A stretch of DNA of 64,000 bases from Marsupella aquatica (GCA_973895155.1 OZ316891.1:18910001-18974000); one strand, 5' to 3'. Shown: positions 31,860 to 46,774, counted from the stretch's first letter. Translations and numbers: made by a program. Notes: generated from the letters alone by a model not told the origin.

Positions 31860-32818
31860 AGACCACGGTTCTAAGCCCAATGCGATAATTGCCACGTGAG
31901 CTATAGACCATGAGGCCACACTCCATTTGCTCATACTTAGATCTTTTACCAGTAAAACTTCTGTGCTGAGAATTTGAAATCCAACGGAACGGTTGTGACG
32001 TATTCAAGAGCTAGGTAAGAAGCCATCTTCCTTCTCGGTCTTAGGTGTTCCATGGGGAGTGTGCCCGAAAAACTCGAAACCAGCCAACCAGGAATTCCAG
32101 ACATAGCAACCTTCAAGTACACTTCATGAAGTCAGGAGACGTGCCAATTGATAACTAAACCCAAAAACTCATCTCTCCCTGTACATACAGGGCTTAATTT
32201 GAAACCACTGAGTATAATCTAAAACGCTCGCCTCTTTGGAGAACAGACGATTGACGATGACAGTGAGCGACATGGTGACTGCAAGAATTCCCAGAATAGG
32301 AACGGATTCTGTGAAGAATACGTGTCATAGATGGAAAATTGCAAAGTCCCTGCTCACTTCAATAAACATCTTATGCGAACCCCCTTCACATTGTAGAACT
32401 ACCGATAGTCAGAAGTGAACACAAGAATAGACTAGAAGGCGCAAGAGACCTGGCTTCATTAAATAACGAGCCAAGAGGATCGACAGTTCTTTGGCCTTAA
32501 TTTGCATAAAGATAGATTTAACGCCTTCACTCTAAAAAATCATTTGAAAAACACTCCTTCACGACGTAGACGTCCGCAAGCTAAAGACTTCCGAAATGGT
32601 GCTTCTGTTACATGGTTAATGCCATTGAAACTATGGATAGAACAGGATTTATTGAATTCTCCTCTTGCTTTAATGATAGCAATGCCACGTACTTTTCCAA
32701 CCACAGGACAGCGAAGTCCAACCAATTAAACTTGATTGTACAAGAATTTACAAAGTAACATTTGTATTTTTAATACATGACTCAGTCTACAAAAACTGCT
32801 TTAAAACATGAATACCTG
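31860..32818. other. 3' flank of VHA-C, no other gene seen
   Basis: Probably contains the 3' UTR of the V-ATPase gene that ends at 32819; small frames here have no recognised content. Confidence 0.4.
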
Positions 32819-35800
32819 CTATGCCCCCAATGTGACAGTTAAAGAGACATAAGGATGAACTTCTGTATCTCCCCCTGTCAGTCCAGCCATACCAACGTCC
32901 TCGTCTGCTTTCCAAAAGGAACTGCACAAACGGTCACAAAACATTCATTGGAATCCCTTTGTGATGTATTTAGCTGCCCAACATCTTGAAAACAATCTCT
33001 CATCTAATAATTGGCCCTCCTGAGCGCACTTGCTAGGCCATGAAGGGGAAGCACCGAAGCCTACCTGTTGTTGTTTCCTTTGCTGGAAAGATTGTCCAGC
33101 ATTGTGCGCACTTTCTTTTCATGTTTCGGATTCGGGGCGAGCACAGCGGCCTGGGTAACAGATAAGTGGGGAGCATTAAACGTCAAAGACAGGACTTGTC
33201 GCAAACCAGAATATAAACAGCTAGCAGAGTATCTGAAATCTCACCAGAAAAGCAGGAGGGAGCCCGTATCTTAATATGCTTTCCGTGAAGAGCCTAATGG
33301 CAACAATGTGCATCCACGAACTGAACACCTGCAGAAACATCATATGGGAGGCAACCGGTCAGGTACAAGGATCAAGATAACAACACTCCAGTTGAAATTT
33401 CCTATGGACCACTGCTCTTCAAAACTTGCAGAAACTGCAAGGTCTGTCCGCCTGTACCTCTCTTTAATCTGGCAGTAACATATTCCCATTCATAGAAAAT
33501 CTGCCATTGTCGTAAACATAACGAGAGACTCAATTACACCTAAGCAGTTATCACTGGCGAAGAGACCAGGCAGTTCGTTTCTTCGCCAATACCTAGGCAA
33601 TTATCTGCTATCAATGGACCAGACTCTTTGCTTCAAAATCAATTTTAAAATTCCAATCTGCACGTCCATCAGCTAGGTTAAAATAAGATCCTGATCCTAG
33701 CGAGGCTGTTCTACGAACCACCACAATTTCTTCGAGGGCAAATGTCGAGGATTACCTCGCCGTAACTGGCATAGCACCACTGTTGCAACGAGCTCCGCAA
33801 GTTGTCATTGTCTTCAATCAGACGCCTTTCATCTTCGTCCCTTTGATGCTTACTCTCCGGATCACTGTCAAAGTCTCGTACCTATGAAAGTCGTAATACG
33901 GTCAGTCGTGACATTCCAGGCCCTTGGTTCCCAGTTAGTGACTTTGAAACGATTCTATTTCTTGCGTATTATTGATTCTACACCTTGTTGTATTGTTGAT
34001 GCTTCCAGTCAAATGAAGTGTATAATAAATATGCAATGCAAGGAATAGGATTCTTTACCTGATAACCTTTCTCTCGTGCAGCGTGTTTGAACGTATCTGC
34101 AACTTTCTTAAATAGTATCACTGTATAGAGTGCATATTCATTGTCCTCATGAAGTTTCTTAGAGGAACGGGGCACCTAACAATAGCGACAGAGCAGAATC
34201 AATATCAACGGAAGCACGACTTTCAATGATACTTTCACTGAAAGCATTCTGATTTTCATATTCAAGCAAGTACTTACCACAAAAGTCGACAGGGACTCGT
34301 AACATGATAGCCAGTCTTTTTGAGAATATTTGCCGACCACGACAAGTAGGGTGGTCAAATGATCCGAGCTAACAATGTCGTCAGCTTGTACAATGCTGGA
34401 AAGATCACGAACTGCCATGCTGTTGGGCGAAAAATGTAAGTCAATGTCGGAGCTACGGACTGTCAGGCATCCAACAAATCTAACATGGGCCAGCACTACG
34501 GAAAGGAGAAAAACGGATGATCTCATCAACATTATACCCAGATTCAGGGTAAAGCTACGAATCTAAGAACAAAAAACAGAAAACAAAAAACAACAGAATT
34601 TGAAGATTCCATGTTCCAAGGTGCCTGGACACACCTTCCAGTCTGCTTTCTGTTTATTGCGGTCAACTGGCCCTTGACATTATTGTACTCCGCTACCCTA
34701 ACCTGCGTAAAGGCCAACAAAAGTTCGTTTATCCTCCTGCATGAGAAACCGGTTAGGCTTGGATCAACTTCGCAAATTGAATTGGCAAACTGATAAAAAG
34801 CCACTCATGTCAGAAGATGAGTGACAAACGATTTCTCCAAACAATGCAATTGGATTTTCTCGCCTAACAGGTAACAAAACCTATGTACCTTTAGGTCATC
34901 CTCAAGTTTGTTCACTGATTCTTGAATCGTTTCTACAATTTCCCGCAGCGGGGACATGACAGGGTACTTAGCCTCATCCCAGCTAAACCTGAAAAAGGGT
35001 TTATGCGACACACAGGGAGAAATCGATTAGGTTCAGAGACAAAGAAAAAATACGAAGTCAACAATAAGGTTCGGAGATGACGACGACTTACACAGTAATC
35101 GATTCGAGATGAAGACGACTTACACAGTAATCGATTCGAGATGAAGCTGAATTACATAGTGCATTCCCCATTCTAAGTTCCTGATCTAACGCACCCACCT
35201 GGTAACGTAAGAATCAATCGGGACTCCATCAACTGTCAGCGCAGTAACGTGGTCGGTGCCTGTAACACGCTCCAGCTCCTCAATTTGCCGCCTTACTTTG
35301 TGAGTGACTCCTTCCACGATGGTATTCACCTGAACAATTTATTGGCACCCTATCACAAACTGGAAACACAGTCTTCCTACCTACCTCCTTCCTTCGACCA
35401 ATTCGGAAATGACATTCACAGACAAACAAAGGGTTACATTGAACGATCGGAGACTAACCTTAGCCAACTCGTCACTGAGGGTGAGCAACGAGTCCAAAGT
35501 TCCAACCCGCAGGTCAGGAATGTGGAACTGCAGAGAGAACACAAAATATGGACCATAACGGCTTCAGTATATTAGATCCTGACAAATCGAAAGGGTCCTC
35601 ATCCCCGCTCATTTCCGTAAGACGAGCTCTCTAGGTTACCTTCCAATTCCTTTCAAATCCAACACTGAAATGTGGTTTGCCCCGATTTGCCAAATGCCTC
35701 AGTTCAAATATGTGCTTGACAAATCAGATCATCGAAATTAACATTCCTCCTGGATTCTGGATCCTTCATCATTATACTAGATCGGATCAGACGAATGCAC

Positions 35801-35994
35801 TCTAGGGCAAAAAAGCGATGACACAAGCGATGCACGGGCAAGGGGAGGGGATGCTGTTCGGGTGAGGCGGTGCGATGTACCTTATAAGTTGGAGTATCGA
35901 AGGAGATTTTGCTGATGCTGTGTTGCAGCGTCGACCAGGTGGTGCTCGCCGACTCATTTAAGGGCAGAGAGATGAGGCAGTAGCGTGACGCCAT
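32819..35994 (-). CDS. VHA-C: V-type proton ATPase subunit C, complete
   Basis: Subunit C links the V1 stator stalks to Vo on vacuolar and endomembranes and controls assembly of the proton pump (DET3 in Arabidopsis). Eleven coding exons, all with GT-AG junctions: 35994-35881, 35527-35459, 35329-35199, 34988-34889, 34702-34635, 34419-34278, 34175-34059, 33881-33756, 33328-33245, 33150-33065, 32921-32819. They sum to 1140 nt and give 379 residues, near the 375 of Arabidopsis from memory. Recognisable blocks are MASRYCLISLPL at the start, LRVGTLDSLL, RRQIEELERV, DGVPIDSYVTRFSWDEAKYP, VRVAEYNNVKGQL, YSQKDWLSCYESL, VPRSSKKLHEDNEYALYTV, LQQWCYASYGEVFSSWMH, LRYGLPPAFL and the end HPYVSLTVTLGA. The start is the first Met and matches the family N-terminus. 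No lesions. Neighbouring genes are unrelated. Confidence 0.97.
35082..35145 (+). repeat. 32-bp tandem duplication in a VHA-C intron
   Basis: GACGACTTACACAGTAATCG starts at 35082 and 35114, followed in both by ATTCGAGATGAA. It lies in the intron 34989-35198, so it does not affect coding. Confidence 0.95.
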
Positions 35995-36580
35995 GGCTCC
36001 CTCGCTCGCTCGTCCTCTTGCTCGGCTCGGCTAGGCTCGATTCGAATCACTCACTCGCCCCTTCGGGCTCGGGCGTCTGTTCGGCTCCACAACTCTCTCC
36101 ACAAACGCAGGGCAGAACCTATACGCTAGATCCGCAACCTCCAAAATGCAGTTTCTCGTAATGTAACTCGGTGGAATCATCCAAGACCAGAACGAGACCT
36201 CACAACGAGAAAAGCTACTCTAGATCGACGAACCTATCGTGTTGCTGTTTCTCCTCATGTGATGGACTGAAATCTTTTCGGAGCACCAAAAGACGAAGCT
36301 CCTACACTACTGGATCGAGGCCTCGTGCTGAGGCTCCTGCCGACAAATTCCGGGTCTTAGGGTGTCCATCATCATCATTCCTGTCCCGCAGAGCAGAGAA
36401 GAGAAGGGGGAGAGAAGAGGCCAGAAGAGGAGAGAAGGGCGTGTCGATTGTGAGAGTTGCATTCACGAAGGGCCAGTCGACTGCAGTGATGCAAGCGTCC
36501 GTTTCGCCAAGTCTCTCCCTTCGAAAGGAGGAACAGAACCATTAGGGCCCTTCAAAAGCTTCGTACAGTAGTTCCACATT
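35995..36580. promoter_or_regulatory. VHA-C 5' UTR and promoter region
   Basis: Upstream of the VHA-C start on the minus strand. Contains purine/pyrimidine-rich tracts (GAGAAGAGAAGGGGGAGAGA at ~36395), common in plant 5' leaders and core promoters. The transcription start cannot be placed. Confidence 0.4.
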
Positions 36581-36584
36581 GTGG

Positions 36585-37450
36585 CTTTTGGCTATAGACA
36601 TATATGGCCATAGCTCGGGTGATGGGTGATGGGTGATGTAAAAGTGTTTTTTGATTTTTCACTGGCCTCTAGAGTGACATGATCATGGCATATCTTATCT
36701 TACTAATAATTTGCTAACTGAAGCTACTGCAAAGGCCTATGGAGTCTAGAACTAAGCCTCTAGACCGTGACTCTACTCTAACTCACAAAACACAGAGTAA
36801 AAGATGAACCGAAACAGTTAGGAATAATTTTTTGTGCAAGTTACCTTTTTGTCCTCATCTCTTTCCGTTCAAAGAACATGTAGTCAAGGCTAGTAACTAT
36901 TATGATCATAGCATATGACTAATCTTTATGGCAAAAAGTTATAGATTTTGAATTTGGCAGTCTATAACTTTTTATATTGGAAACATTGACTACTAAGTTT
37001 AGATCCATCACAATTTGAGTTTTTAGACCCCCTAATTGGGAGTCTTGAAAGCTCCATAGTTACATTTGATGGCTTTTGGCCATAAATAAATGACCATTGC
37101 TTTTTTACAAGGTGATGTCAACTTTGTTTTCACTAGCCTCTAGAGTGACTTATGGTCATGTATAAGACCAATCTTTATGGCAGAAAGTTATGGATTATTA
37201 ATTTGTCAGCCCATTTTTCTGTCCTTAACCTTGACTACTAATTTAAGGTCCATCAAATTGAGGTTTGAGACCTCCTAATAAAGGAGTCTCCACAACTTAA
37301 TAGTTACACCTGATTTTGGCATCAACAAATGGCCATAGCTTTTGAACTAGGTGATGTGAACATTTTTTTCACTAGCCTCTAGAGCAACTTATTGTCATGC
37401 CATAGAACCAATCTCTATGGCAGAATTAAATTCAATCTTTGACTTGCCTG
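36585..37450 (+). repeat. Degenerate tandem repeat, three units
   Basis: Each unit contains GGCCATA.CTTTT, GGTGATGT..A, TTTTCACT.GCCTCTAGAG and ATCT.TATGGCA, near 36585-36960, 37070-37240 and 37310-37440. A related single copy lies at 57765-57900 (TCACCAGCCTCTATAGTGAC, AATCCTTATGG). Confidence 0.65.
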
Positions 37451-39878
37451 GCACTATTTATTGGTTGTAAGTTTCAACATCAATATAGTAGCCTATAGTA
37501 GCGTGTGTAATGTCCATGTCCTTGCAGCATAACTTGATGCCCTTTCAACGTATTGATGGTTTTAGCCAGAACTATTTTCGTGGCACCCCTCCCCTCCAAC
37601 TCAAGACTTAAGTGTTTTGATATATCGCACAAAGTTAGCCCTAATAGCTTTCTTTTGATCTTCTTGGCTGCAAACATTGTCCATGATTGTCCCACAACCC
37701 CAACAACATTATCAGAATATTGTGACTTCAGTGCGCTTGATCACCAAGACACTTTGGCATTTTCTTTTGGGTGGGGAAATGTAGCTCTGTTTTGAGGTGA
37801 TTGAACTAAAGTGGCTGGAGTGTTATGGGGCATTGCATTATTTTCTACATCACGGGGACCTAATGATTCCAACTGTCCAGTCCACTTTATGGCAAAATAT
37901 GCTCTGCATGAGACAAACTGCCTCCTTGTCAAAGCTCTACATGATTTTGGTGCCCATTGGCAATACCATCTGTCCAGTTTTTGACAATATTGACTCTGGG
38001 TTAGACAGAACTGCCTCCTTGTTGAAGCTCTTTTACGAATTGCTGCCTATTGTTTGGCATATCGCTTCAAATCTCTCCTGTTCTTGACACTGTATATGGA
38101 CAAGCCACCTGACCTGCTCAGACTGGGAATTGTCACTTTCACAAATCATATCCTTTTCTATCCAGCTCAGTAAGATAGAATGAACAAAAGCATTCGTTCA
38201 ACGATGGTTCGATGATGAGCCAGCTATATGTGGGTGTATAATTTTCAACATCTCTGAGGACATTGCGCTCAGGATGCTTACTGCTGTGCACTTTCCAACA
38301 TCCCTATCGACATTGTGCTGAGGGATGTTGGAGGATGCTGGGAGAATGTTTGAGATGTTGCTGTAGGAGTTCATCGCAGGTAGCGGTTTAGAACGTTCTG
38401 TAGAAGTTCATCACAATTAGCGGTTTATGGTTTAGAATATGTTTTCAGAAGTTACTTTCTTCAGAGAATTTCGTTTATTCCCTGCACTGGCTGATATTTG
38501 TCAAGGTATATTGCACGCGTGGTATCTGGTTATGGCATAGGGATGACTCTTAGTTTCCTTACGCAAATCGTCTACATCAGCTACAGACTCACAACTATGA
38601 ACTCTTCTATGTAATTATCTCCTCACTCCGTTATTAGATCGAGACATTCCAGCTTTCCCACACTGCCGCGGAGTCTAACTAAATCATATTGCGGGAGGCT
38701 TCGTAGGCTGAATCCAGGGAAGAAAATTGGAACAGGTCACGCCTGGTTAAAAATGCTCACTCGAAATTTGGGCTTGACTAGGGAATAACCAATCAGTTCT
38801 CAGTTCTGAAAGGCCCAGCATTTCTTGAGCAAGGTAGAGTCTGTATCAGAACGACAAGACTCGGAGTCACATCTCTGACTTGTTTCATACTCGATCCCAA
38901 TTCCTTCTCTTTGACCCATCTGCCCCTTTAATAAACTGTCATAGCTGTAAACTTTGAAACGAGGTGAACGATATGAGGTGCTCGACCATTCCATAACATT
39001 CGAAACTTGAATCCCACGTAATTGAATATATGCCAGAATCTTACTGACAGGTACAATAATACCTTGCGTTGACAGATGCACCTACACACCTATAACGGTG
39101 TTCCCAACACAATCACTTTCCCCAACTGATGCAAATCTCATCGAATCTCATCAACTATTAACGCAACAACGTTTTCAGCTTTCTCTTCTGGACGTGGGAA
39201 CAACTACAACAAAGGCAGTAGAACTTCCTCTGATACAGGGGAAAACCGATTCAGGCTTCAAGCTACTAAGACAGACATGGGAATCTTTGTTCAGGTCAAG
39301 TGCTTGGTTTTCGGTTACAACCATCAATTTTCCAGAGTGGACGGACGTACTCCAATAGAACAACTAGAACAAGCTGTCTTCATAAAACCTCATCCTGCGG
39401 TTGTAGCACCGTGCCCAGATGAACTTTAAAACCTTCAGTCAAGATGGACTCAAAATCTCGTTCGAAACCCGTAAGAGGACTTGTTGAAAATACATTGGAG
39501 AGTTTGTTTTCTGCGCGGCACTAATTCCTGACGGGTATCGAATGAACAATCTCGTTGGGAAAATTCTTTTGTAGAATCACAGTGAAACAGATGAGACGAT
39601 ATTGAAAAAGCCTCTGGAAGAATCCTTAGGGATATCACGACTAGCTTGATAGACATTTCTCTTCAACAAGACAAACCATTTTCTCATTTCTACTATTTGT
39701 AAACCTGTCCCGGTACTATACTTGCCCAAGCAAGCATAGCAAAACGCTGGGTTCAATTCTTTACTCAAACTGTGCTTAAAGGCCATCAATGAGCTCAAAG
39801 GACGGCGCCAAAATTACTCTACTCTAGATCTCGAACACTCGAATGATAGTGCCAAAACTACTGCAATCCATGGCAAGA
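37451..39878. other. Stretch without a supported gene
   Basis: The last few hundred bases should hold the RPL23A 3' UTR. Minus-strand frames at 38800-39081 and 39577-39798 show no recognised domain. Two short phrases (ACTGCCTCCTTGT.AAAGCTC, 37917 and 38010) form a local duplication. Confidence 0.4.
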
Positions 39879-40915
<1,037 letters not shown>

Positions 40916-41160
40916 TGCAGAGAACTTGTGAAGAAGGCCGACACGACGAAGACCTTGTTGGTGCTTGAAGAGTGAAAGGGAGCAGATCGCAAGACTCTGC
41001 AATGCGTATACCCTAAAACAGACCAGAACCCTAGAGACCGGCGTTGCGTCGAAAGCCTGATGTGAGTTCGCGCTGGTCACCGGGGAGTCGGGGTAATGAC
41101 GGATTCGGGAACCACGGTTACATCGATCGAACGGTGGGCACGAAAGAGTGGTCACGCACT
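40916..41160 (-). promoter_or_regulatory. RPL23A 5' UTR and promoter with telo-box-like words
   Basis: ACCCTAAAAC (~41010) and GAACCCTAGAG (~41026) resemble the AAACCCTA telo-box typical of plant ribosomal protein promoters and lie ~95-120 bp upstream of the start codon. The frame running upstream from the start (41155 down) is 5' leader, not protein. Confidence 0.5.
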
Positions 41161-41840
41161 GTAGGATGAGACTTTAGGGCTTCGTTTTTCAAATTGTTTT
41201 TTTTTTTTGGTGGAATGGAAAATGGTTATGACAAGCTGAATTTTTAAGGTTTTCATTTGTAAGGTTTTTCTTTTTGGCCAGTATGGCCAATGAAAAAATG
41301 CTAAAAATATTCTTAAATTAATTTATTAACATCAGATCTCCCTTAACATCAGATCTCCCTTAATTTATAACATCAGATGACCATTAGATTCTGGCTATCC
41401 CCTCTGTATCTATATGAGGATCTCTGCATCAAATCTTTTGCCTGGATAAGATTTCCAACTTGCATTCTATCTAGGATGACATGGATTTAGAAGTCAAGAC
41501 GTTGAGTTTCATATAAAGAGAAATTTGGGATGTCATCCCAAGGTTAGGGTAGTGATCCCATCCAAGCTTTTGATATGTGGCATCCTACCTCCAGTTTGTG
41601 GGCCAAAAACAACACTCAATATGTGGAACTGCATCATCATCCACCCCAACCTTGGGTCTCCTGTGGGCAAAAGGTTAGAAAACTCAAGATGGAGAATTTG
41701 CATCTTATGTTTCTCCTCCATGGTGTGCCACCTGAAATCTAACTTTATACTGCTAGTGTCCTCAGATTGTCACACAAAATAATTGCCGTATTCAACTTTC
41801 ATGATAAATACCAGGCGAACGACAACATCAGCTGGCCCAG
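41161..41840. other. Stretch without a gene
   Basis: AT-rich; a short direct repeat AACATCAGATCTCCCTTAA occurs twice at ~41328-41362. No gene seen. Confidence 0.4.
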
Positions 41841-41842
41841 GT

Positions 41843-41985
41843 TAAGTGATAGCAGCTCAGCTGAGTGGAGCACTACAGATCCTGGATTTGAAACCTGCTG
41901 GCCTGAAAGTGTTTTGATATTCACACCTCCCAACAGTTGGGTACATTCATGTTATTGTGATGTAGAAAAAAAATTGAACTCGACT
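41843..41985 (+). mobile_element. Possible tRNA-derived SINE
   Basis: An A-box-like AGCTCAGCTGAGTGG (~41854) and B-box-like GGATTTGAAACC (41884-41895) are spaced as in tRNA genes (~34 bp between box starts). No full cloverleaf is visible. An A-run (AAAAAAAA, ~41966) follows ~70 bp later, compatible with a short SINE tail. Confidence 0.35.
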
Positions 41986-44900
41986 GGCAGCAAGCGCGGG
42001 CAGATATGTAGGGAGGCTCTTAATGAGTCTCAAGATTGTTTTATGCACTGGGTCAACTTCCTTGAAGTGACAAGCTATCCATAATTAAAGCAAAGTTGGA
42101 GTTGAACAGCTTCTATGTATGATGCATGACAGCCCTCTTTGCTCCAATCATCTCGCTTGAGATAGAATAGAATGATACCACTTCCTCTCCTCTCCTCTAA
42201 CAACCTTGCCTTTGCCTTTTTTCTTGTAGTGTCTTCTCCGAACTTTCCTTGTTTTAGAGTAATGTGAAATGGTGGTTTTGCCCTTGCATTGTGGTATTCG
42301 TACACTTTTCAATTCAAAAAGATAATAAAGTCTATTTACTAATGATCATAGACCATTCCCTCTAGCCTAAGCACATGTTTATCCATGGATGCAATGGCTA
42401 ATAAACCACAACTGTCTCTCTGTCACCATTGAGACCTGCTATGAGGGTACTCTTTCCCAACCGCCTTCCCCTAAACACAGCACCATTGCCTTGTGTTTGA
42501 GAATGGAAATTTTATTGGTCCCCTGACATTTGGAGTCAAACACAATCATTGTCTATTTAACACAATGCCTGGGTGTTGTGTTCGAGTTGGACATTGTGTT
42601 CAAGTTTTGATCATATCTGTACATTCTACAATTGACTACAAAAGGCAAATAATTATGAATCATATGACTCAAACACAATGTTAATATTCAAACAGGATGC
42701 CCATTTTGATCACAACACCATGCAAGTACACAAAAATTTAAATAGATAGTCAATGCCCACTATTCAAATATAACCGCGCCATGGTGTTGTGTTGGAGGGA
42801 AGACAATAGACCCTCACTCGGGCCCTCACTATCTGTAAACTAATTGAATGTAGTTGTGGAGTAGCCCCAGCAGTAGCTCCTTGCTTCTCCTTGCCATTAT
42901 TTGTCTGCCTACAAAATTTCCCCTTGTTGCCCCTAACGATTTACTTTTAGAATAGGTTTTGGGCCTTTTTATTATAACAAAGACCCCTTTTGGATTATAA
43001 AAGTGAGCTCCAAGTGTTATATCAAGTACAAGAAAACAGTCCAATGGGAGAGAATGAAGCACGCCAGAGTCAGATAGATGAGGAAGGCAAGCCAAGAGAG
43101 CAAGCAACAACAAGCAGGAAAGAGGGATGGACATTGAGCAAGGAAGGGAAAGAGACAGTGTGGTTTGGACTGCCCTCACCTCACCACCCTCGTGGCGGAT
43201 GGGATCAAATGTGCCGATCGATACTTGACTAACTTTGACCTGTTAGTCAAGTATGGGACATCGGTTCCTTTGTCCCCATACAACACCAACACTCACCCCT
43301 GCCCAGGCAGTTGACCTAAGCCTCTCTTCAGTATTTACACTACTTCCTCCGGAAAGCCACAATTAAAAACATGAACTTGTAAGTGTACATGTGGACCAGT
43401 AAATTTTGGAGATATATACCAATAAAACATAGTATTGTGTCCCTTGTATGGAACACCCTTCATGAATATAAATTGCCTCCTAACTAGCCTTGGATTCTTC
43501 CATGGACCACTCTGTGCTCCTAACTAAACCATAGTGTCTACATGCTGACTAATTTAACGAAATATTCCTATTGTTCAAGCCATTTCTGAAAAGACTAGAG
43601 GTAGTATTAATTTTGAGAATAACCTTTGATATAATGGTACTCTGAGATTACCATCCCAGGAGTTAGAGCGACCAGGGCAATACATCCAGACTTGGATATA
43701 CTCTAGATAGATGTCTCTATTATCTTGAGCTCACAATGGTTTCTTACCATCCTATAGACAATATTCATGTGTCAAGGGGCAACTACAAAAAACAATAGGA
43801 AGGGTTCTGATCAAATCATTATACAGCATGTGAAGGAAATTAGTAGGTGTTTACAACACAAAAGTCAACAACTTTTCTATAGGTTTGCTTTGATCCAGCT
43901 CGGAAACACTAAGCAATTCAAAAACTTGAAAAGAAATATTTATAAAATATTACCTCTATAAAATCCTCCTTTGATGTTTCTGAGAAAACTCATACATGTT
44001 CTCCCACAAAGGTTGTTGGAGCTCATTTTCCACAACAACTCCAGCACGATTGTCTCACCACATATGTAATCAAGCAGGCCTTGATGTCATCTGATGACAC
44101 TTCAAACCAAGCATTAATTTTCCAACACCTAGCAAGATGAATTCACAACCAAGTTCATAAATTGGCTTGTTAGGCAAAAGGGTTGGTTTGAAAATAATGG
44201 CCAAAATGATGTTTTTGTGTTAGGCCATTGTTAGTGGCTCAGTTAGAAGTTGAATGAGATTATTGTACTAAAATGTTTTTTAAACCTAAACTTGCAATGC
44301 TATATTTCTTTCCCCATCCTGCCCACCCTAACTTTCCACTCATTTTTTCCCAATCTTATCTCACTTTTTTTTGTTGCTTAAATAATTCCCTCCAGTCACT
44401 TTCATTGGATTGGTTTGAGAGAATCGCCAAAAACTTAATGTTGACTAGGTAGCAACATACAAAACCTCAGCCCGAGTGAGTTTGAGAAGACAATATTTTG
44501 ACTGGAAAACTCTTTTGATGCATCTTAGGATGCTAGCGTACCCAAGCACCATAAAATCCCCCAAAAGAACAAGTGACTTACTTATAGTACCTTTAGTTTA
44601 AAGTGCTCATCGTCACTGTCAATTATCAACAATTGATCTCATTTGTTAATCTGAGAATCCAATGACATGCATTTTTAATTGAATGTGACTCTGTTGCACC
44701 ATTGTCCACTGTCCTCTTTAGCAAATGATCAATCAAATGCATTAATCAATCTTGTCGAAGGGCTAAAGTTACTTGTTGTTGTTTGTGAAGTAGTAGTCAT
44801 TACAAAGAAATTACTTATTATGAATCAAAAAGTAGATAAAATGGTTACAATAGTTTATGTTTTTGGGCATGTTAATTATTAAACTTCCAAAGATTTTATC

Positions 44901-45600
44901 ATTCCTTGTTCTTACCATTTTTGCTGGCCTTGCAATAAACACCAGAGGTCATGTTGGTTTGTTGCAGCAAACATAGTCATTTTGCGTTTGTGGTGGAAAC
45001 CATTGACGCCAACCACAGGCCAGGAATTTTCAATGGACCAGTAACCCTGTAGATTCAGGCACTCAATGGGGACAGATAGTACCTTACATGAAAGAAGAAA
45101 CAATAATAAAGTATTATTGTATCAACAATACATCTGACAAGAATCTTCAACTAGTGCCCGTCTCTTGCCTAAGGTTGCCCGTCTCTTGCCTAAGGTTGGT
45201 TACACTGAGGTGGCTTTTGGGATTCTATATTTGTCTTCCCACCGTAGATTATTTGACTTTATTGCATAATGGTTTTATAGTAGTAAAGGTTAATATGCTC
45301 AATACTCCAAGACCTCTACAACAAAAAACAAAGGGCACGAAGAGAAACTATACCCCAAAAGCCAGAGAGAAGAGCCACTACGCAATACAACACGTACTAA
45401 AGTTGGGTGCTTCACTTCCATACTAAAGGGAAGTCATGTGTGCGGGCATGTGTGACAGAGAATATGGTAATTTGAATATACTTTGAAGAGGGCTTCTATC
45501 GAGTAAGAGTTCATAAATTCAAGAATTCTCTAGGGTACTTATTTTTATGTTTCCACGTCAAAGTACTCCCACCAATCTCTAAATACAAGTTGATAAACAA
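41986..45600. other. Long stretch without a supported gene
   Basis: AT-rich, only short frames. No recognised protein, RNA or clear element. A 20-bp local duplication (GCCCGTCTCTTGCCTAAGGT) lies at 45157-45195. Confidence 0.45.
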
Positions 45601-45607
45601 GCTGTTG

Positions 45608-45963
45608 ATGGTGTACAGTTTGGCTCAACCAACGGGTGACCACTTTGGCATTTTTGGCACATAATGTACTCCAAAAAAGTAATCCTTGTGAAGACACCTA
45701 CAATCAAACCCATTCTCCTGGCCCAAAGTGGAGAGTTAGAGTGCTTGGCCCCAACCCTGGCCAAATGCTACAGACAGTAGAGTTCTCGAGTAGAGTTGCA
45801 TGGATCTAGGTCTCAACAGATGGTCATGGTCCATCAGATTGTCAAGGCATTTGGGTGGGTGCCATAACCACTTGTGTTTTACCGGTTGGGTAGCTCAGAA
45901 CAGATGGTGTACAGTTGGCTCAACCATACCTTTACGTGCCAAAAATGCCAAAGTGGTCACCCG
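45608..45963. mobile_element. Foldback element with perfect 28-bp arms
   Basis: 45633-45660 is exactly the reverse complement of 45936-45963 (core CCACTTTGGCATTTTTGGCA). Next to the left arm, and again just before the right arm, lies a direct copy of GATGGTGTACAGTT(T)GGCTC (45608 and 45903). The ~275-bp middle has no coding capacity. Either a MITE or a rearranged repeat. Confidence 0.6.
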
Positions 45964-46770
45964 TGGCATTCAGCTCAACCGGTGGGACTACTCGGGGTAT
46001 TGCAACAAGTTGCACGTGAAGTAGGTGCCTCCTAGTAGTGATGCTTGCAAACAATCACTATTAGGAACCCCGTGTGAAGCACATTGACTCCCTAACATTT
46101 TGATCCTGACTAGATTTTCCAATAGTCTTATTCAGTGTACATCCATGTAGTTGAGGTACTATCCATTTGAGTGATGGCAAACAATTGCCTTGGTGGTCAT
46201 AGCACAAAGTTCCTCCATTACTTGTGATAGGGCCCCAAACCCAGTAGTAACTAAGTGATAACTTATAATTGTATATATAAGTAGAAAGACAAGTAGGTGT
46301 AGCAAAAGTGTTTGCATTAAATTTTTTTTTTAGTTTTTGTTAGTTCTAATAAATTGATGCGACAACCGGAGGCCGGAGTTGAGAGGGGTGGTGGGCGGTG
46401 ATGGATGACAATGGAGCCATTGAGGGGGTACAAGGAGGCCAAAAGGCAGCCCAAGGACTTGGAGTCCAAGGTGTGGGCATCTTGGAGGGGTGGGGGCTGG
46501 TCGGAGGCTCCACGTAAGGCGCAAAATGGGAAGAATGACCAAAATATAGAAAATGTTCCAAACGTTCCTGTGCTAGTACTATTCCAAACATGGTCATGTT
46601 TGGATTCATTTTGAAGCCCTCAATGAGCCCCATGCAAAACTGAGGTTCTCTAGTTGATTTTAGGTCTATATCAAACAATGACATCTCGAGATACCTCAAT
46701 GCCCGTAAAACGACAGACAATCTTGGAGTAGTGATGGTGGGAGGCGAGTGAGAGGCCCTTAGAAGGAAGG
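45964..46770. other. Stretch without a supported gene
   Basis: Minus-strand frames at 46330-46720 are Pro-rich and unrecognised; likely spurious. Confidence 0.35.
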
Positions 46771-46774
46771 GACT

